From assembly GCA_964016985.1 (NCBI GenBank), contig OZ024830.1, forward strand, positions 18,370,191-18,434,190: a stretch of DNA of 64,000 nucleotides, read 5' to 3'. The position numbers and the translations under genes are program-made. The stretch is from Anodontia alba (taxonomy: Eukaryota > Mollusca > Bivalvia > Lucinida > Lucinidae). Below are positions 24,501 through 38,129 of the stretch, piece by piece. Under the pieces are notes generated by a model. The model worked only from the letters and a program-made list of their open reading frames with translations, ran no database searches and was not told the origin of the DNA. Every line of letters starts with the position of its first letter. Within the stretch, counting starts at the first letter, position 1.

Positions 24501-27500
24501 ATAGTACATAAAACAATATTTGTCAGAAAATTCGGACTCTGCGTTAGTAAGTTATTAGGGGTCAAACATTAGCAAATATCAACTTTCAGCGGCCATAACT
24601 CGAAAAAGGGGCGATAAGAAATTTTGGGCACTTGGCCCCAGGGAGTCATTGGTCCAGACCTTTCGTCTGGCACCAGTTTCATCCCGATCGGTGAAGGTCA
24701 CATTAGGCTCAAACTTGCAGTCCAAAGTTGGTAGGGAATGTTTGAAACTTTGACCCCTAATAACTCGTCTGTTTTTCATCCGATTAAGCTGAAATTTGGA
24801 ACGTTTGTAGAGCCCATCCATACAAACAAGCCTGCACAATCCGGGATGCGGTCAATGGAATAGCACGTGCACTATAGGGCGCCAAAAATTCATAAATAAA
24901 CCTTTTTACGCCTACAGCAGCCAAAGGAAAGCACTCTCGGTGCTGCAAATTTATGCGCATGCGCAGATCATTAATGTCTACAAACGTAGAGGGTAGTCAA
25001 GGGACTCGAGGCAAGGCATCCTGCTGAAAATGGGTCCTCAAATTTGCATTGCACCCTATGGGATTATGGGCGGGAAACCGTAAAAACCCTAATAACTCCA
25101 TCAGTTCGCAACAGACAGGCGCGCTTTTTATAGGGTTTATAGGTCTTAGGGAGGTACATTTCCGTGCCAAATTGTATGGCGCTGCATGCAGTAGAAGCAA
25201 AGATATAAGGACTGGAAATGCGTCCCTAGGTCTCGCCTGCTGAACAAAGAGATTAAAAGTCACTAAAGCTGACCTTCACCGATTGAGCTGAAACTAGCAC
25301 CAAACATTGTCCTAGTACCATAGTACATAAAACAATATTTGTCAGAAAATTCGGACTCTGCGTTAGTAAGTTATTAGGGGTCAAACATTAGCAAATATCA
25401 ACTTTCAGCGGCCATAACTCGAAAAAGGGGCGATAAGAAATTTTGGGCACTCGGCCCCAGGGAGTCATTGGTCCAGACCTTTCGTCTGGCACCAGTTTCA
25501 TCCCGATCGGTGAAGGTCACATTAGGCTCAAACTTGCAGTCCAAAGTTGGTAGGGAATGTCTGAAACTTTGACCCCTAATAACTCGTCTGTTTTTCATCC
25601 GATTAAGCTGAAATTTGGAACGTTTGTAGAGCCCGTCCATACAAACATGCCTGCACAATCCGGGATGCGGTCAATGGAATAGCACGTGCACTATAGGGCG
25701 CCAAAAATTCAATAAATAAACCTTTTTACGCCTACAGCAGCCAAAGGAAAGCACTCTCGGTGCTGCAAATTTATGCGCATGCGCAGATCATTAATGTCTA
25801 CAATCGTAGAGGGTAGTCAAGGGACTCGAGGCAAGGCATCCTGCTGAAAATGGGTCCTCAAATTTGCATTGCACCCTATGGGATTATGGGCGGGAAACCG
25901 TAAAAACCCTAATAACTCCATCAGTTCGCAACAGACAGGCGCGCTTTCTATAGGGTTTATAGGTCTTAGGGAGGTACATTTCCGTGCCAAATTGTATGGC
26001 GCTGCATGCAGTAGAAGCAAAGATATAAGGACTGGAAATGCGTCCCTAGGTCTCGCCTGCTGAACAAAGAGATTAAAAGTCACTAAAGCTGACCTTCACC
26101 GATTGAGCTGAAACTAGCACCAAACATTGTCCTAGTACCATAGTACATAAAACAATATTTGCCAGAAAATTCGGACTCTGCGTTAGTAAGTTATTAGGGG
26201 TCAAACATTAGCAAATATCAACTTTCAGCGGCCATAACTCGAAAAAGGGGCGATAAGAAATTTTGGGCACTTGGCCCCAGGGAGTCATTGGTCCAGACCT
26301 TTCGTCTGGCACCAGTTTCATCCCGATCGGTGAAGGTCACATTAGGCTCAAACTTGCAGTCCAAAGTTGGTAGGGAATGTCTGAAACTTTGACCCCTAAT
26401 AACTCGTCTGTTTTTCATCCGATTAAGCTGAAATTTGGAACGTTTGTAGAGCCCATCCATACAAACATGCCTGCACAATCCGGGATGCGGTCAATGGAAT
26501 AGCACGTGCACTATAGGGCGCCAAATATTCAATAAATAAACCTTTTTACGCCTACAGCAGCCAAAGGAAAGCACTCTCGGTGCTGCAAATTTATGCGCAT
26601 GCGCAGATCATTAATGTCTACAAACGTAGAGGGTAGTCAAGGGACTCGAGGCAAGGCATCCTGCTGAAAATGGGTCCTCAAATTTGCATTGCACCCTATA
26701 GGATTATGGGCGGGAAACCGTAAAAACCCTAATAACTCCATCAGTTCGCAACAGACAGGCGCGCTTTTTATAGGGTTTATAGGTCTTAGGGAGGTACATT
26801 TCCGTGCCAAATTGTATGGCGCTGCATGCAGTAGAAGCAAAGATATAAGGACTGGAAATGCGTCCCTAGGTCTCGCCTGCTGAACAAAGAGATTAAAAGT
26901 CACTAAAGCTGACCTTCACCGATTGAGCTGAAACTAGCACCAAACATTGTCCTAGTACCATAGTACATAAAACAATATTTGCCAGAAAATTCGGACTCTG
27001 CGTTAGTAAGTTATTAGGGGTCAAACATTAGCAAATATCAACTTTCAGCGGCCATAACTCGAAAAAGGGGCGATAAGAAATTTTGGGCACTTGGCCCCAG
27101 GGAGTCATTGGTCCAGACCTTTCGTCTGGCACCAGTTTCATCCCGATCGGTGAAGGTCACATTAGGCTCAAACTTGCAGTCCAAAGTTGGTAGGGAATGT
27201 CTGAAACTTTGACCCCTAATAACTCGTCTGTTTTTCATCCGATTAAGCTGAAATTTGGAACGTTTGTAGAGCCCATCCATACAAACATGCCTGCACAATC
27301 CGGGATGCGGTCAATGGAATAGCACGTGCAATATAGGGCGCCAAAAATTCAATAAATAAACCTTTTTACGCCTACAGCAGCCAAAGGAAAGCACTCTCGG
27401 TGCTGCAAATTTATGCGCATGCGCAGATCATTAATGTCTACAAACGTAGAGGGTAGTCAAGGGACTCGAGGCAAGGCATCCTGCTGAAAATGGGTCCTCA

Positions 27501-30500
27501 AATTTGCATTGCACCCTATGGGATTATGGGCGGGAAACCGTAAAAACCCTAATAACTCCATCAGTTCGCAACAGACAGGCGCGCTTTTTATAGGGTTTAT
27601 AGGTCTCAGGGAGGTACATTTCCGTGCCAAATTGTATGGCGCTGCATGCAGTAGAAGCAAAGATATAAGGACTGGAAATGCGTCCCTAGGTCTCGCCGGC
27701 TGAACAAAGAGATTAAAAGTCACTAAAGCTGACCTTCACCGATTGAGCTGAAACTAGCACCAAACATTGTCCTAGTACCATAGTACATAAAACAATATTT
27801 GCCAGAAAATTCGGACTCTGCGTTAGTAAGTTATTAGGGGTCAAACATTAGCAAATATCAACTTTCAGCGGCCATAACTCGAAAAAGGGGCGATAAGAAA
27901 TTTTGGGCACTTGGCCCCAGGGAGTCATTGGTCCAGACCTTTCGTCTGGCACCAGTTTCATCCCGATCGGTGAAGGTCACATTAGGCTCAAACTTGCAGT
28001 CCAAAGCTGGTAGGGAATGTCTGAAACTTTGACCCCTAATAACTCGTCTGTTTTTCATCCGATTAAGCTGAAATTTGGAACGTTTGTAGAGCCCATCCAT
28101 ACAAACATGCCTGCACAATCCGGGATGCGGTCAATGGAATAGCACGTGCACTATAGGGCGCCAAATATTCAATAAATAAACCTTTTTACGCCTACAGCAG
28201 CCAAAGGAAAGCACTCTCGGTGCTGCAAATTTATGCGCATGCGCAGATCATTAATGTCTACAAACGTAGAGGGTAGTCAAGGGACTCGAGGCAAGGCATC
28301 CTGCTGAAAATGGGTCCTCAAATTTGCATTGCACCCTATGGGATTATGGGCGGGAAACCGTAAAAACCCTAATAACTCCATCAGTTCGCAACAGACAGGC
28401 GCGCTTTTTATAGGGTTTATAGGTCTTAGGGAGGTACATTTCCGTGCCAAATTGTATGGCGCTGCATGCAGTAGAAGCAAAGATATAAGGACTGGAAATG
28501 CGTCCCTAGGTCTCGCCTGCTGAACAAAGAGATTAAAAGTCACTAAAGCTGACCTTCACCGATTGAGCTGAAACTAGCACCAAACATTGTCCTAGTACCA
28601 TAGTACATAAAACAATATTTGTCAGAAAATTCGGACTCTGCGTTAGTAAGTTATTAGGGGTCAAACATTAGGAAATATCAACTTTCAGCGGCCATAACTC
28701 GAAAAAGGGGCGATAAGAAATTTTGGGCACTTGGCCCCAGGGAGTCATTGGTCCAGACCTTTCGTCTGGCACCAGTTTCATCCCGATCGGTGAAGGTCAC
28801 ATTAGGCTCAAACTTGCAGTCCAAAGTTGGTAGGGAATGTCTGAAACTTTGACCCCTAATAACTCGTCTGTTTTTCATCCGATTAAGCTGAAATTTGGAA
28901 CGTTTGTAGAGCCCATCCATACAAACATGCCTGCACAATCCGGGATGCGGTCAATGGAATAGCACGTGCACTATAGGGCGCCAAATATTCAATAAATAAA
29001 CATTTTTTACGCCTACAGCAGCCAAAGGACAGCACTCTCGGTGCTGCAAATTTATGCGCATGCGCAGATCATTAATGTCTACAAACGTAGAGGGTAGTCA
29101 AGGGACTCGAGGCAAGGCATCCTGCTGAAAATGGGTCCTCAAATTTGCATTGCACCCTATGGGATTATGGGCGGGAAACCGTAAAAGCCCTAATAACTCC
29201 ATCAGTTCGCAACAGACAGGCGCGCTTTTTATAGGGTTTATAGGTCTTAGGGAGGTACATTTCCGTGCCAAATTGTATGGCGCTGCATGCAGTAGAAGCA
29301 AAGATATAAGGACTGGAAATGCGTCCCTAGGTCTCGCCTGCTGAACAAAGAGATTAAAAGTCACTAAAGCTGACCTTCACCGATTGAGCTGAAACTAGCA
29401 CCAAACATTGTCCTAGTACCATAGTACATAAAACAATATTTGCCAGAAAATTCGGACTCTGCGTTAGTAAGTTATTAGGGGTCAAACATTAGCAAATATC
29501 AACTTTCAGCGGCCATAACTCGAAAAAGGGGCGATAAGAAATTTTGGGCACTTGGCCCCAGGGAGTCATTGGTCCAGACCTTTCGTCTGGCACCAGTTTC
29601 ATCCCGATCGGTGAAGGTCACATTAGGCTCAAACTTGCAGTCCAAAGTTGGTAGGGAATGTCTGAAACTTTGACCCCTAATAACTCGTCTGTTTTTCATC
29701 CGATTAAGCTGAAATTTGGAACGTTTGTAGAGCCCATCTATACAAACATGCCTGCACAATCCGGGATGCGGTCAATGGAATAGCACGTGCACTATAGGGC
29801 GCCAAAAATTCAATAAATAAACCTTTTTACGCCTACAGCAGCCAAAGGAAAGCACTCTCGGTGCTGCAAATTTATGCGCATGCGCAGATCATTAATGTCT
29901 ACAAACGTAGAGGGTAGTCAAGGGACTCGAGGCAAGGCATCCTGCTGAAAATGGGTCCTCAAATTTGCATTGCACCCTATGGGATTATGGGCGGGAAACC
30001 GTAAAAACCCTAATAACTCCATCAGTTCGCAACAGACAGGCGCGCTTTTTATAGGGTTTATAGGTCTTAGGGAGGTACATTTCCGTGCCAAATTGTATGG
30101 CGCTGCATGCAGTAGAAGCAAAGATATAAGGACTGGAAATGCGTCCCTAGGTCTCGCCTGCTGAACAAAGAGATTAAAAGTCACTAAAGCTGACCTTCAC
30201 CGATTGAGCTGAAACTAGCACCAAACATTGTCCTAGTACCATAGTACATAAAACAATATTTGTCAGAAAATTCGGACTCTGCGTTAGTAAGTTATTAGGG
30301 GTCAAACATTAGCAAATATCAACTTTCAGCGGCCATAACTCGAAAAAGGGGCGATAAGAAATTTTGGGCACTTGGCCCCAGGGAGTCATTGGTCCAGACC
30401 TTTCGTCTGGCACCAGTTTCATCCCGATCGGTGAAGGTCACATTAGGCTCAAACTTGCAGTCCAAAGTTGGTAGGGAATGTCTGAAACTTTGACCCCTAA

Positions 30501-32686
30501 TAACTCGTCTGTTTTTCATCCGATTAAGCTGAAATTTGGAACGTTTGTAGAGCCTATCCATATAAACATGCCTGCAAAATCCGGGATGCGGTCAATGGAA
30601 TAGCACGTGCACTATAGGGCGCCAAAAATTCAATAAATAAACCTTTTTACGCCTACAGCAGCCAAAGGAAAGCACTCTCGGTGCTGCAAATTTATGCGCA
30701 TGCGCAGATCATTAATGTCTACAAACGTAGAGGGTAGTCAAGGGACTCGAGGCAAGGCATCCTGCTGAAAATGGGTCCTCAAATTTGCATTGCACCCTAT
30801 GGGATTATGGGCGGGAAACCGTAAAAACCCTAATAACTCCATCAGTTCGCAACAGACAGGCGCGCTTTTTATAGGGTTTATAGGTCTTAGGGAGGTACAT
30901 TTCCGTGCCAAATTGTATGGCGCTGCATGCAGTAGAAGCAAAGATATAAGGACTGGAAATGCGTCCCTAGGTCTCGCCTGCTGAACAAAGAGATTAAAAG
31001 TCACTAAAGCTGACCTTCACCGATTGAGCTGAAACTAGCACCAAACATTGTCCTAGTACCATAGTACATAAAACAATATTTGCCAGAAAATTCGGACTCT
31101 GCGTTAGTAAGTTATTAGGGGTCAAACATTAGCAAATATCAACTTTCAGCGGCCATAACTCGAAAAAGGGGCGATAAGAAATTTTGGGCACTTGGCCCCA
31201 GGGAGTCATTGGTCCAGACCTTTCGTCTGGCACCAGTTTCATCCCGATCGGTGAAGGTCACATTAGGCTCAAACTTGCAGTCCAAAGTTGGTAGGGAATG
31301 TCTGAAACTTTGACCCCTAATAACTCGTCTGTTTTTCATCCGATTAAGCTGAAATTGGGAACGTTTGTAGAGCCCATCCATACAAACATGCCTGCACAAT
31401 CCGGGATGCGGTCAATGGAATAGCACGTGCACTATAGGGCGCCAAATATTCAATAAATAAACCTTTTTACGCCTACAGCAGCCAAAGGAAAGCACTCTCG
31501 GTGCTGCAAATTTATGCGCATGCGCAGATCATTAATGTCTACAAACGTAGAGGGTAGTCAAGGGACTCGAGGCAAGGCATCCTGCTGAAAATGGGTCCTC
31601 AAATTTGCATTGCACCCTATGGGATTATGGGCGGGAAACCGTAAAAACCCTAATTCCATCAGTTCGCAACAGACAGGCGCGCTTTTTATAGGGTTTATAG
31701 GTCTTAGGGAGGTACATTTCCGTGCCAAATTGTATGGCGCTGCATGCAGTAGAAGCAAAGATATAAGGACTGGAAATGCGTCCCTAGGTCTCGCCTGCTG
31801 AACAAAGAGATTAAAAGTCACTAAAGCTGACCTTCACCGATTGAGCTGAAACTAGCACCAAACATTGTCCTAGTACCATAGTACATAAAACAATATTTGT
31901 CAGAAAATTCGGACTCTGCGTTAGTAAGTTATTAGGGGTCAAACATTAGCAAATATCAACTTTCAGCGGCCATAACTCGAAAAAGGGGCGATAAGAAATT
32001 TTGGGCACTTGGCCCCAGGGAGTCATTGGTCCAGACCTTTCGTCTGGCACCAGTTTCATCCCGATCGGTGAAGGTCACATTAGGCTCAAACTTGCAGTCC
32101 AAAGTTGGTAGGGAATGTCTGAAACTTTGACCCCTAATAACTCGTCTGTTTTTCATCCGATTAAGCTGAAATTTGGAACGTTTGTAGAGCCCATCCATAC
32201 AAACATGCCAGCACAATCCGGGATGCGGTCAATGGAATAGCACGTGCACTATAGGGCGCCAAAAATTCAATAAATAAACATTTTTACGCCTACAGCAGCC
32301 AAAGGAAAGCACTCTCGGTGCTGCAAATTTATGCGCATGCGCAGATCATTAATGTCTACAAACGTAGAGGGTAGTCAAGGGACTCGAGGCAAGGCATCCT
32401 GCTGAAAATGGGTCCTCAAATTTGCATTGCACCCTATGGGATTATGGGCGGGAAACCGTAAAAACCCTAATAACTCCATCAGTTCGCAACAGACAGGCGC
32501 GCTTTTTATAGGGTTTATAGGTCTTAGGGAGGTACATTTCCGTGCCAAATTGTATGGCGCTGCATGCAGTAGAAGCAAAGATATAAGGACTGGAAATGCG
32601 TCCCTAGGTCTCGCCTGCTGAACAAAGAGATTAAAAGTCACTAAAGCTGACCTTCACCGATTGAGCTGAAACTAGCACCAAACATT

Positions 32687-34029
32687 ATCCTAGTACCATA
32701 GTACATAAAACAATATTTGCCAGAAAATTCGGACTCTGCGTTAGTAAGTTATTAGGGGTCAAACATTAGCAAATATCAACTTTCAGCGGCCATAACTCGA
32801 AAAAGGGGCGATAAGAAATTTTGGGCACTTGGCCCCAGGGAGTCATTGGTCCAGACCTTTCGTCTGGCACCAGTTTCATCCCGATCGGTGAAGGTCACAT
32901 TAGGCTCAAACTTGCAGTCCAAAGTTGGTAGGGAATGTCTGAAACTTTGACCCCTAATAACTCGTCTGTTTTTCATCCGATTAAGCTGAAATTTGGAACG
33001 TCTGTAGAGCCCATCCATACAAACATGCCTGCACAATCCGGGATGCGGTCAATGGAATAGCACGTGCACTATAGGGCGCCAAAAATTCAATAAATAAACC
33101 TTTTTACGCCTACAGCAGCCAAAGGAAAGCACCCTCGGTGCTGCAACTTTATGCGCATGCGCAGATCATTAATGTCTACAAACGTAGAGGGTAGTCAAGG
33201 GACTCGAGGCAAGGCATCCTGCTGAAAATGGGTCCTCAAATTTGCATTGCACCCTATGGGATTATGGGCGGGAAGCCGTAAAAACCCTAATAACTACATC
33301 AGTTCGCAACAGACAGGCGCGCTTTTTATAGGGTTTATAGGTCTTAGGGAGGTACATTTCCGTGCCAAATTGTATGGCGCTGCATGCAGTAGAAGCAAAG
33401 ATATAAGGACTGGAAATGCGTCCCTAGGTCTCGCCTGCTGAAAAAAGAGATTAAAAGTCACTAAAGCTGACCTTCACCGATTGAGCTGAAACTAGCACCA
33501 AACATTGTCCTAGTACCATAGTACATAAAACAATATTTGCCAGAAAATTCGGACTCTGCGTTAGTAAGTTATTAGGGGTCAAACATTAGCAAATATCAAC
33601 TTTCAGCGGCCATAACTCGAAAAAGGGGCGATAAGAAATTTTGGGCACTTGGCCCCAGGGAGTCATTGGTCCAGACCTTTCGTCTGGCACCAGTTTCATC
33701 CCGATCGGTGAAGGTCACATTAGGCTCAAACTTGCAGTCCAAAGTTGGTAGGGAATGTCTGAAACTTTGACCCCTAATAACTCGTCTGTTTTTCATCCGA
33801 TTAAGCTGAAATTTGGAACGTTTGTAGAGCCCATCCATACAAACATGCCTGCACAATCCGGGATGCGGTCAATGGAATAGCACGTGCACTATAGGGCGCC
33901 AAAAATTCAATAAATAAACCTTTTTACGCCTACAGCAGCCAAAGGAAAGCACCCTCGGTGCTGCAAATTTATGCGCATGCGCAGATCATTAATGTCTACA
34001 AACGTAGAGGGTAGTCAAGGGACTCGAGA
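32687..34029. repeat. Variant haplotype, first copy of a 5-unit (4100 bp) duplication
   Basis: Five uncommon substitutions occur together: AACATTATCC (A at 32687), GTCTGTAG (C at 33002), GCAACTTT (C at 33147), GAAAAAAGAG (A at 33443) and CTCGAGAC (A at 34029). All five recur exactly 4100 bases later, which is five units. Private changes at 33275, 33296, 34077 and 34635-34636 arose in this copy after duplication or were lost from the other. The tract between the outer shared markers is the minimum extent; the duplicated block may be as large as five units. Confidence 0.85.
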
Positions 34030-36786
34030 CAAGGCATCCTGCTGAAAATGGGTCCTCAAATTTGCATTGCACCCTAAGGGATTATGGGCGGGAAACCGTA
34101 AAAACCCTAATAACTCCATCAGTTCGCAACAGACAGGCGCGCTTTTTATAGGGTTTATAGGTCTTAGGGAGGTACATTTCCGTGCCAAATTGTATGGCGC
34201 TGCATGCAGTAGAAGCAAAGATATAAGGACTGGAAATGCGTCCCTAGGTCTCGCCTGCTGAACAAAGAGATTAAAAGTCACTAAAGCTGACCTTCACCGA
34301 TTGAGCTGAAACTAGCACCAAACATTGTCCTAGTACCATAGTACATAAAACAATATTTGCCAGAAAATTCGGACTCTGCGTTAGTAAGTTATTAGGGGTC
34401 AAACATTAGCAAATATCAACTTTCAGCGGCCATAACTCGAAAAAGGGGCGATAAGAAATTTTGGGCACTTGGCCCCAGGGAGTCATTGGTCCAGACCTTT
34501 CGTCTGGCACCAGTTTCATCCCGATCGGTGAAGGTCACATTAGGCTCAAACTTGCAGTCCAAAGTTGGTAGGGAATGTCTGAAACTTTGACCCCTAATAA
34601 CTCGTCTGTTTTTCATCCGATTAAGCTGAAATTTAAAACGTTTGTAGAGCCCATCCATACAAACATGCCTGCACAATCCGGGATGCGGTCAATGGAATAG
34701 CACGTGCACTATAGGGCGCCAAAAATTCAATAAATAAACCTTTTTACGCCTACAGCAGCCAAAGGAAAGCACCCTCGGTGCTGCAAATTTATGCGCATGC
34801 GCAGATCATTAATGTCTACAAACGTAGAGGGTAGTCAAGGGACTCGAGGCAAGGCATCCTGCTGAAAATGGGTCCTCAAATTTGCATTGCACCCTATGGG
34901 ATTATGGGCGGGAAACCGTAAAAACCCTAATAACTCCATCAGTTCGCAACAGACAGGCGCGCTTTTTATAGGGTTTATAGGTCTTAGGGAGGTACATTTC
35001 CGTGCCAAATTGTATGGCGCTGCATGCAGTAGAAGCAAAGATATAAGGACTGGAAATGCGTCCCTAGGTCTCGCCTGCTGAACAAAGAGATTAAAAGTCA
35101 CTAAAGCTGACCTTCACCGATTGAGCTGAAACTAGCACCAAACATTGTCCTAGTACCATAGTACATAAAACAATATTTGCCAGAAAATTCGGACTCTGCG
35201 TTAGTAAGTTATTAGGGGTCAAACATTAGCAAATATCAACTTTCAGCGGCCATAACTCGAAAAAGGGGCGATAAGAAATTTTGGGCACTTGGCCCCAGGG
35301 AGTCATTGGTCCAGACCTTTCGTCTGGCACCAGTTTCATCTCGATCGGTGAAGGTCACATTAGGCTCAAACTTGCAGTCCAAAGTTGGTAGGGAATGTCT
35401 GAAACTTTGACCCCTAATAACTCGTCTGTTTTTCATCCGATTAAGCTGAAATTTGGAACGTTTGTAGAGCCCATCCATACAAACATGCCTGCACAATCCG
35501 GGATGCGGTCAATGGAATAGCACGTGCACTATAGGGCGCCAAAAATTCAATAAATAAACCTTTTTACGCCTACAGCAGCCAAAGGAAAGCACCCTCGGTG
35601 CTGCAAATTTATGCGCATGCGCAGATCATTAATGTCTACAAACGTAGAGGGTAGTCAAGGGACTCGAGGCAAGGCATCCTGCTGAAAATGGGTCCTCAAA
35701 TTTGCATTGCACCCTATGGGATTATGGGCGGGAAACCGTAAAAACCCTAATAACTCCATCAGTTCGCAACAGACAGGCGCGCTTTTTATAGGGTTTATAG
35801 GTCTTAGGGAGGTACATTTCCGTGCCAAATTGTATGGCGCTGCATGCAGTAGAAGCAAAGATATAAGGACTGGAAATGCGTCCCTAGGTCTCGCCTGCTG
35901 AACAAAGAGATTAAAAGTCACTAAAGCTGACCTTCACCGATTGAGCTGAAACTAGCACCAAACATTGTCCTAGTACCATAGTACATAAAACAATATTTGC
36001 AAGAAAATTCGGACTCTGCGTTAGTAAGTTATTAGGGGTCAAACATTAGCAAATATCAACTTTCAGCGGCCATAACTCGAAAAAGGGGCGATAAGAAATT
36101 TTGGGCACTTGGCCCCAGGGAGTCATTGGTCCAGACCTTTCGTCTGGCACCAGTTTCATCCCGATCGGTGAAGGTCACATTAGGCTCAAACTTGCAGTCC
36201 AAAGTTGGTAGGGAATGTCTGAAACTTTGACCCCTAATAACTCGTCTGTTTTTCATCCGATTAAGCTGAAATTTGGAACGTTTGTAGAGCCCATCCATAC
36301 AAACATGCCTGCACAATCCGGGATGCGGTCAATGGAATAGCACGTGCACTATAGGGCGCCAAAAATTCAATAAATAAACCTTTTTACGCCTACAGCAGCC
36401 AAAGGAAAGCACCCTCGGTGCTGCAAATTTATGCGCATGCGCAGAACATTAATGTCTACAAACGTAGAGGGTAGTCAAGGGACTCGAGGCAAGGCATCCT
36501 GCTGAAAATGGGTCCTCTAATTTGCATTGCACCCTATGGGATTATGGGCGGGAAACCGTAAAAACCCTAATAACTCCATCAGTTCGCAACAGACAGGCGC
36601 GCTTTTTATAGGGTTTATAGGTCTTAGGGAGGTACATTTCCGTGCCAAATTGTATGGCGCTGCATGCAGTAGAAGCAAAGATATAAGGACTGGAAATGCG
36701 TCCCTAGGTCTCGCCTGCTGAACAAAGAGATTAAAAGTCACTAAAGCTGACCTTCACCGATTGAGCTGAAACTAGCACCAAACATT

Positions 36787-38129
36787 ATCCTAGTACCATA
36801 GTACATAAAACAATATTTGCCAGAAAATTCGGACTCTGCGTTAGTAAGTTATTAGGGGTCAAACATTAGCAAATATCAACTTTCAGCGGCCATAACTCGA
36901 AAAAGGGGCGATAAGAAATTTTGGGCACTTGGCCCCAGGGAGTCATTGGTCCAGACCTTTCGTCTGGCACCAGTTTCATCCCGATCGGTGAAGGTCACAT
37001 TAGGCTCAAACTTGCAGTCCAAAGTTGGTAGGGAATGTCTGAAACTTTGACCCCTAATAACTCGTCTGTTTTTCATCCGATTAAGCTGAAATTTGGAACG
37101 TCTGTAGAGCCCATCCATACAAACATGCCTGCACAATCCGGGATGCGGTCAATGGAATAGCACGTGCACTATAGGGCGCCAAAAATTCAATAAATAAACC
37201 TTTTTACGCCTACAGCAGCCAAAGGAAAGCACCCTCGGTGCTGCAACTTTATGCGCATGCGCAGATCATTAATGTCTACAAACGTAGAGGGTAGTCAAGG
37301 GACTCGAGGCAAGGCATCCTGCTGAAAATGGGTCCTCAAATTTGCATTGCACCCTATGGGATTATGGGCGGGAAACCGTAAAAACCCTAATAACTCCATC
37401 AGTTCGCAACAGACAGGCGCGCTTTTTATAGGGTTTATAGGTCTTAGGGAGGTACATTTCCGTGCCAAATTGTATGGCGCTGCATGCAGTAGAAGCAAAG
37501 ATATAAGGACTGGAAATGCGTCCCTAGGTCTCGCCTGCTGAAAAAAGAGATTAAAAGTCACTAAAGCTGACCTTCACCGATTGAGCTGAAACTAGCACCA
37601 AACATTGTCCTAGTACCATAGTACATAAAACAATATTTGCCAGAAAATTCGGACTCTGCGTTAGTAAGTTATTAGGGGTCAAACATTAGCAAATATCAAC
37701 TTTCAGCGGCCATAACTCGAAAAAGGGGCGATAAGAAATTTTGGGCACTTGGCCCCAGGGAGTCATTGGTCCAGACCTTTCGTCTGGCACCAGTTTCATC
37801 CCGATCGGTGAAGGTCACATTAGGCTCAAACTTGCAGTCCAAAGTTGGTAGGGAATGTCTGAAACTTTGACCCCTAATAACTCGTCTGTTTTTCATCCGA
37901 TTAAGCTGAAATTTGGAACGTTTGTAGAGCCCATCCATACAAACATGCCTGCACAATCCGGGATGCGGTCAATGGAATAGCACGTGCACTATAGGGCGCC
38001 AAATATTCAATAAATAAACCATTTTACGCCTACAGCAGCCAAAGGAAAGCACCCTCGGTGCTGCAAATTTATGCGCATGCGCAGATCATTAATGTCTACA
38101 AACGTAGAGGGTAGTCAAGGGACTCGAGA
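36787..38129. repeat. Variant haplotype, second copy of the 5-unit duplication
   Basis: The five marker substitutions of the haplotype at 32687-34029 recur here at 36787, 37102, 37247, 37543 and 38129, each exactly 4100 bases downstream. Private changes are GCCAAATATT at 38004 and ACCATTTTAC at 38021. The haplotype does not appear a third time; the position 4100 bases further on has the consensus. Immediately to the right the array becomes almost invariant, so this copy sits at the boundary of the homogenised domain. Confidence 0.85.

Larger units (their letters stand above)
1..32500. repeat. Diverse domain of the array (older or less homogenised units)
   Basis: Units here carry AGCACTCTCGG in the small hairpin loop (two carry AGCAGTCTCGG, at 331 and 15091). 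They mix TTTGCC with TTTGTC at the site corresponding to 743. Other markers that come and go include AACATTTTTAC, ACCTGTTTAC, GCCAAATATT, GAATGTTTG, AGCCTATCC and CCGTAATGC. Shared markers repeat at multiples of 820, showing block duplications of several sizes. Substitutions look densest around 18-23 kb. The right edge of this domain is defined by the last TTTGTC (31900) and the last ACTCTCGG (near 32313). Confidence 0.85.
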
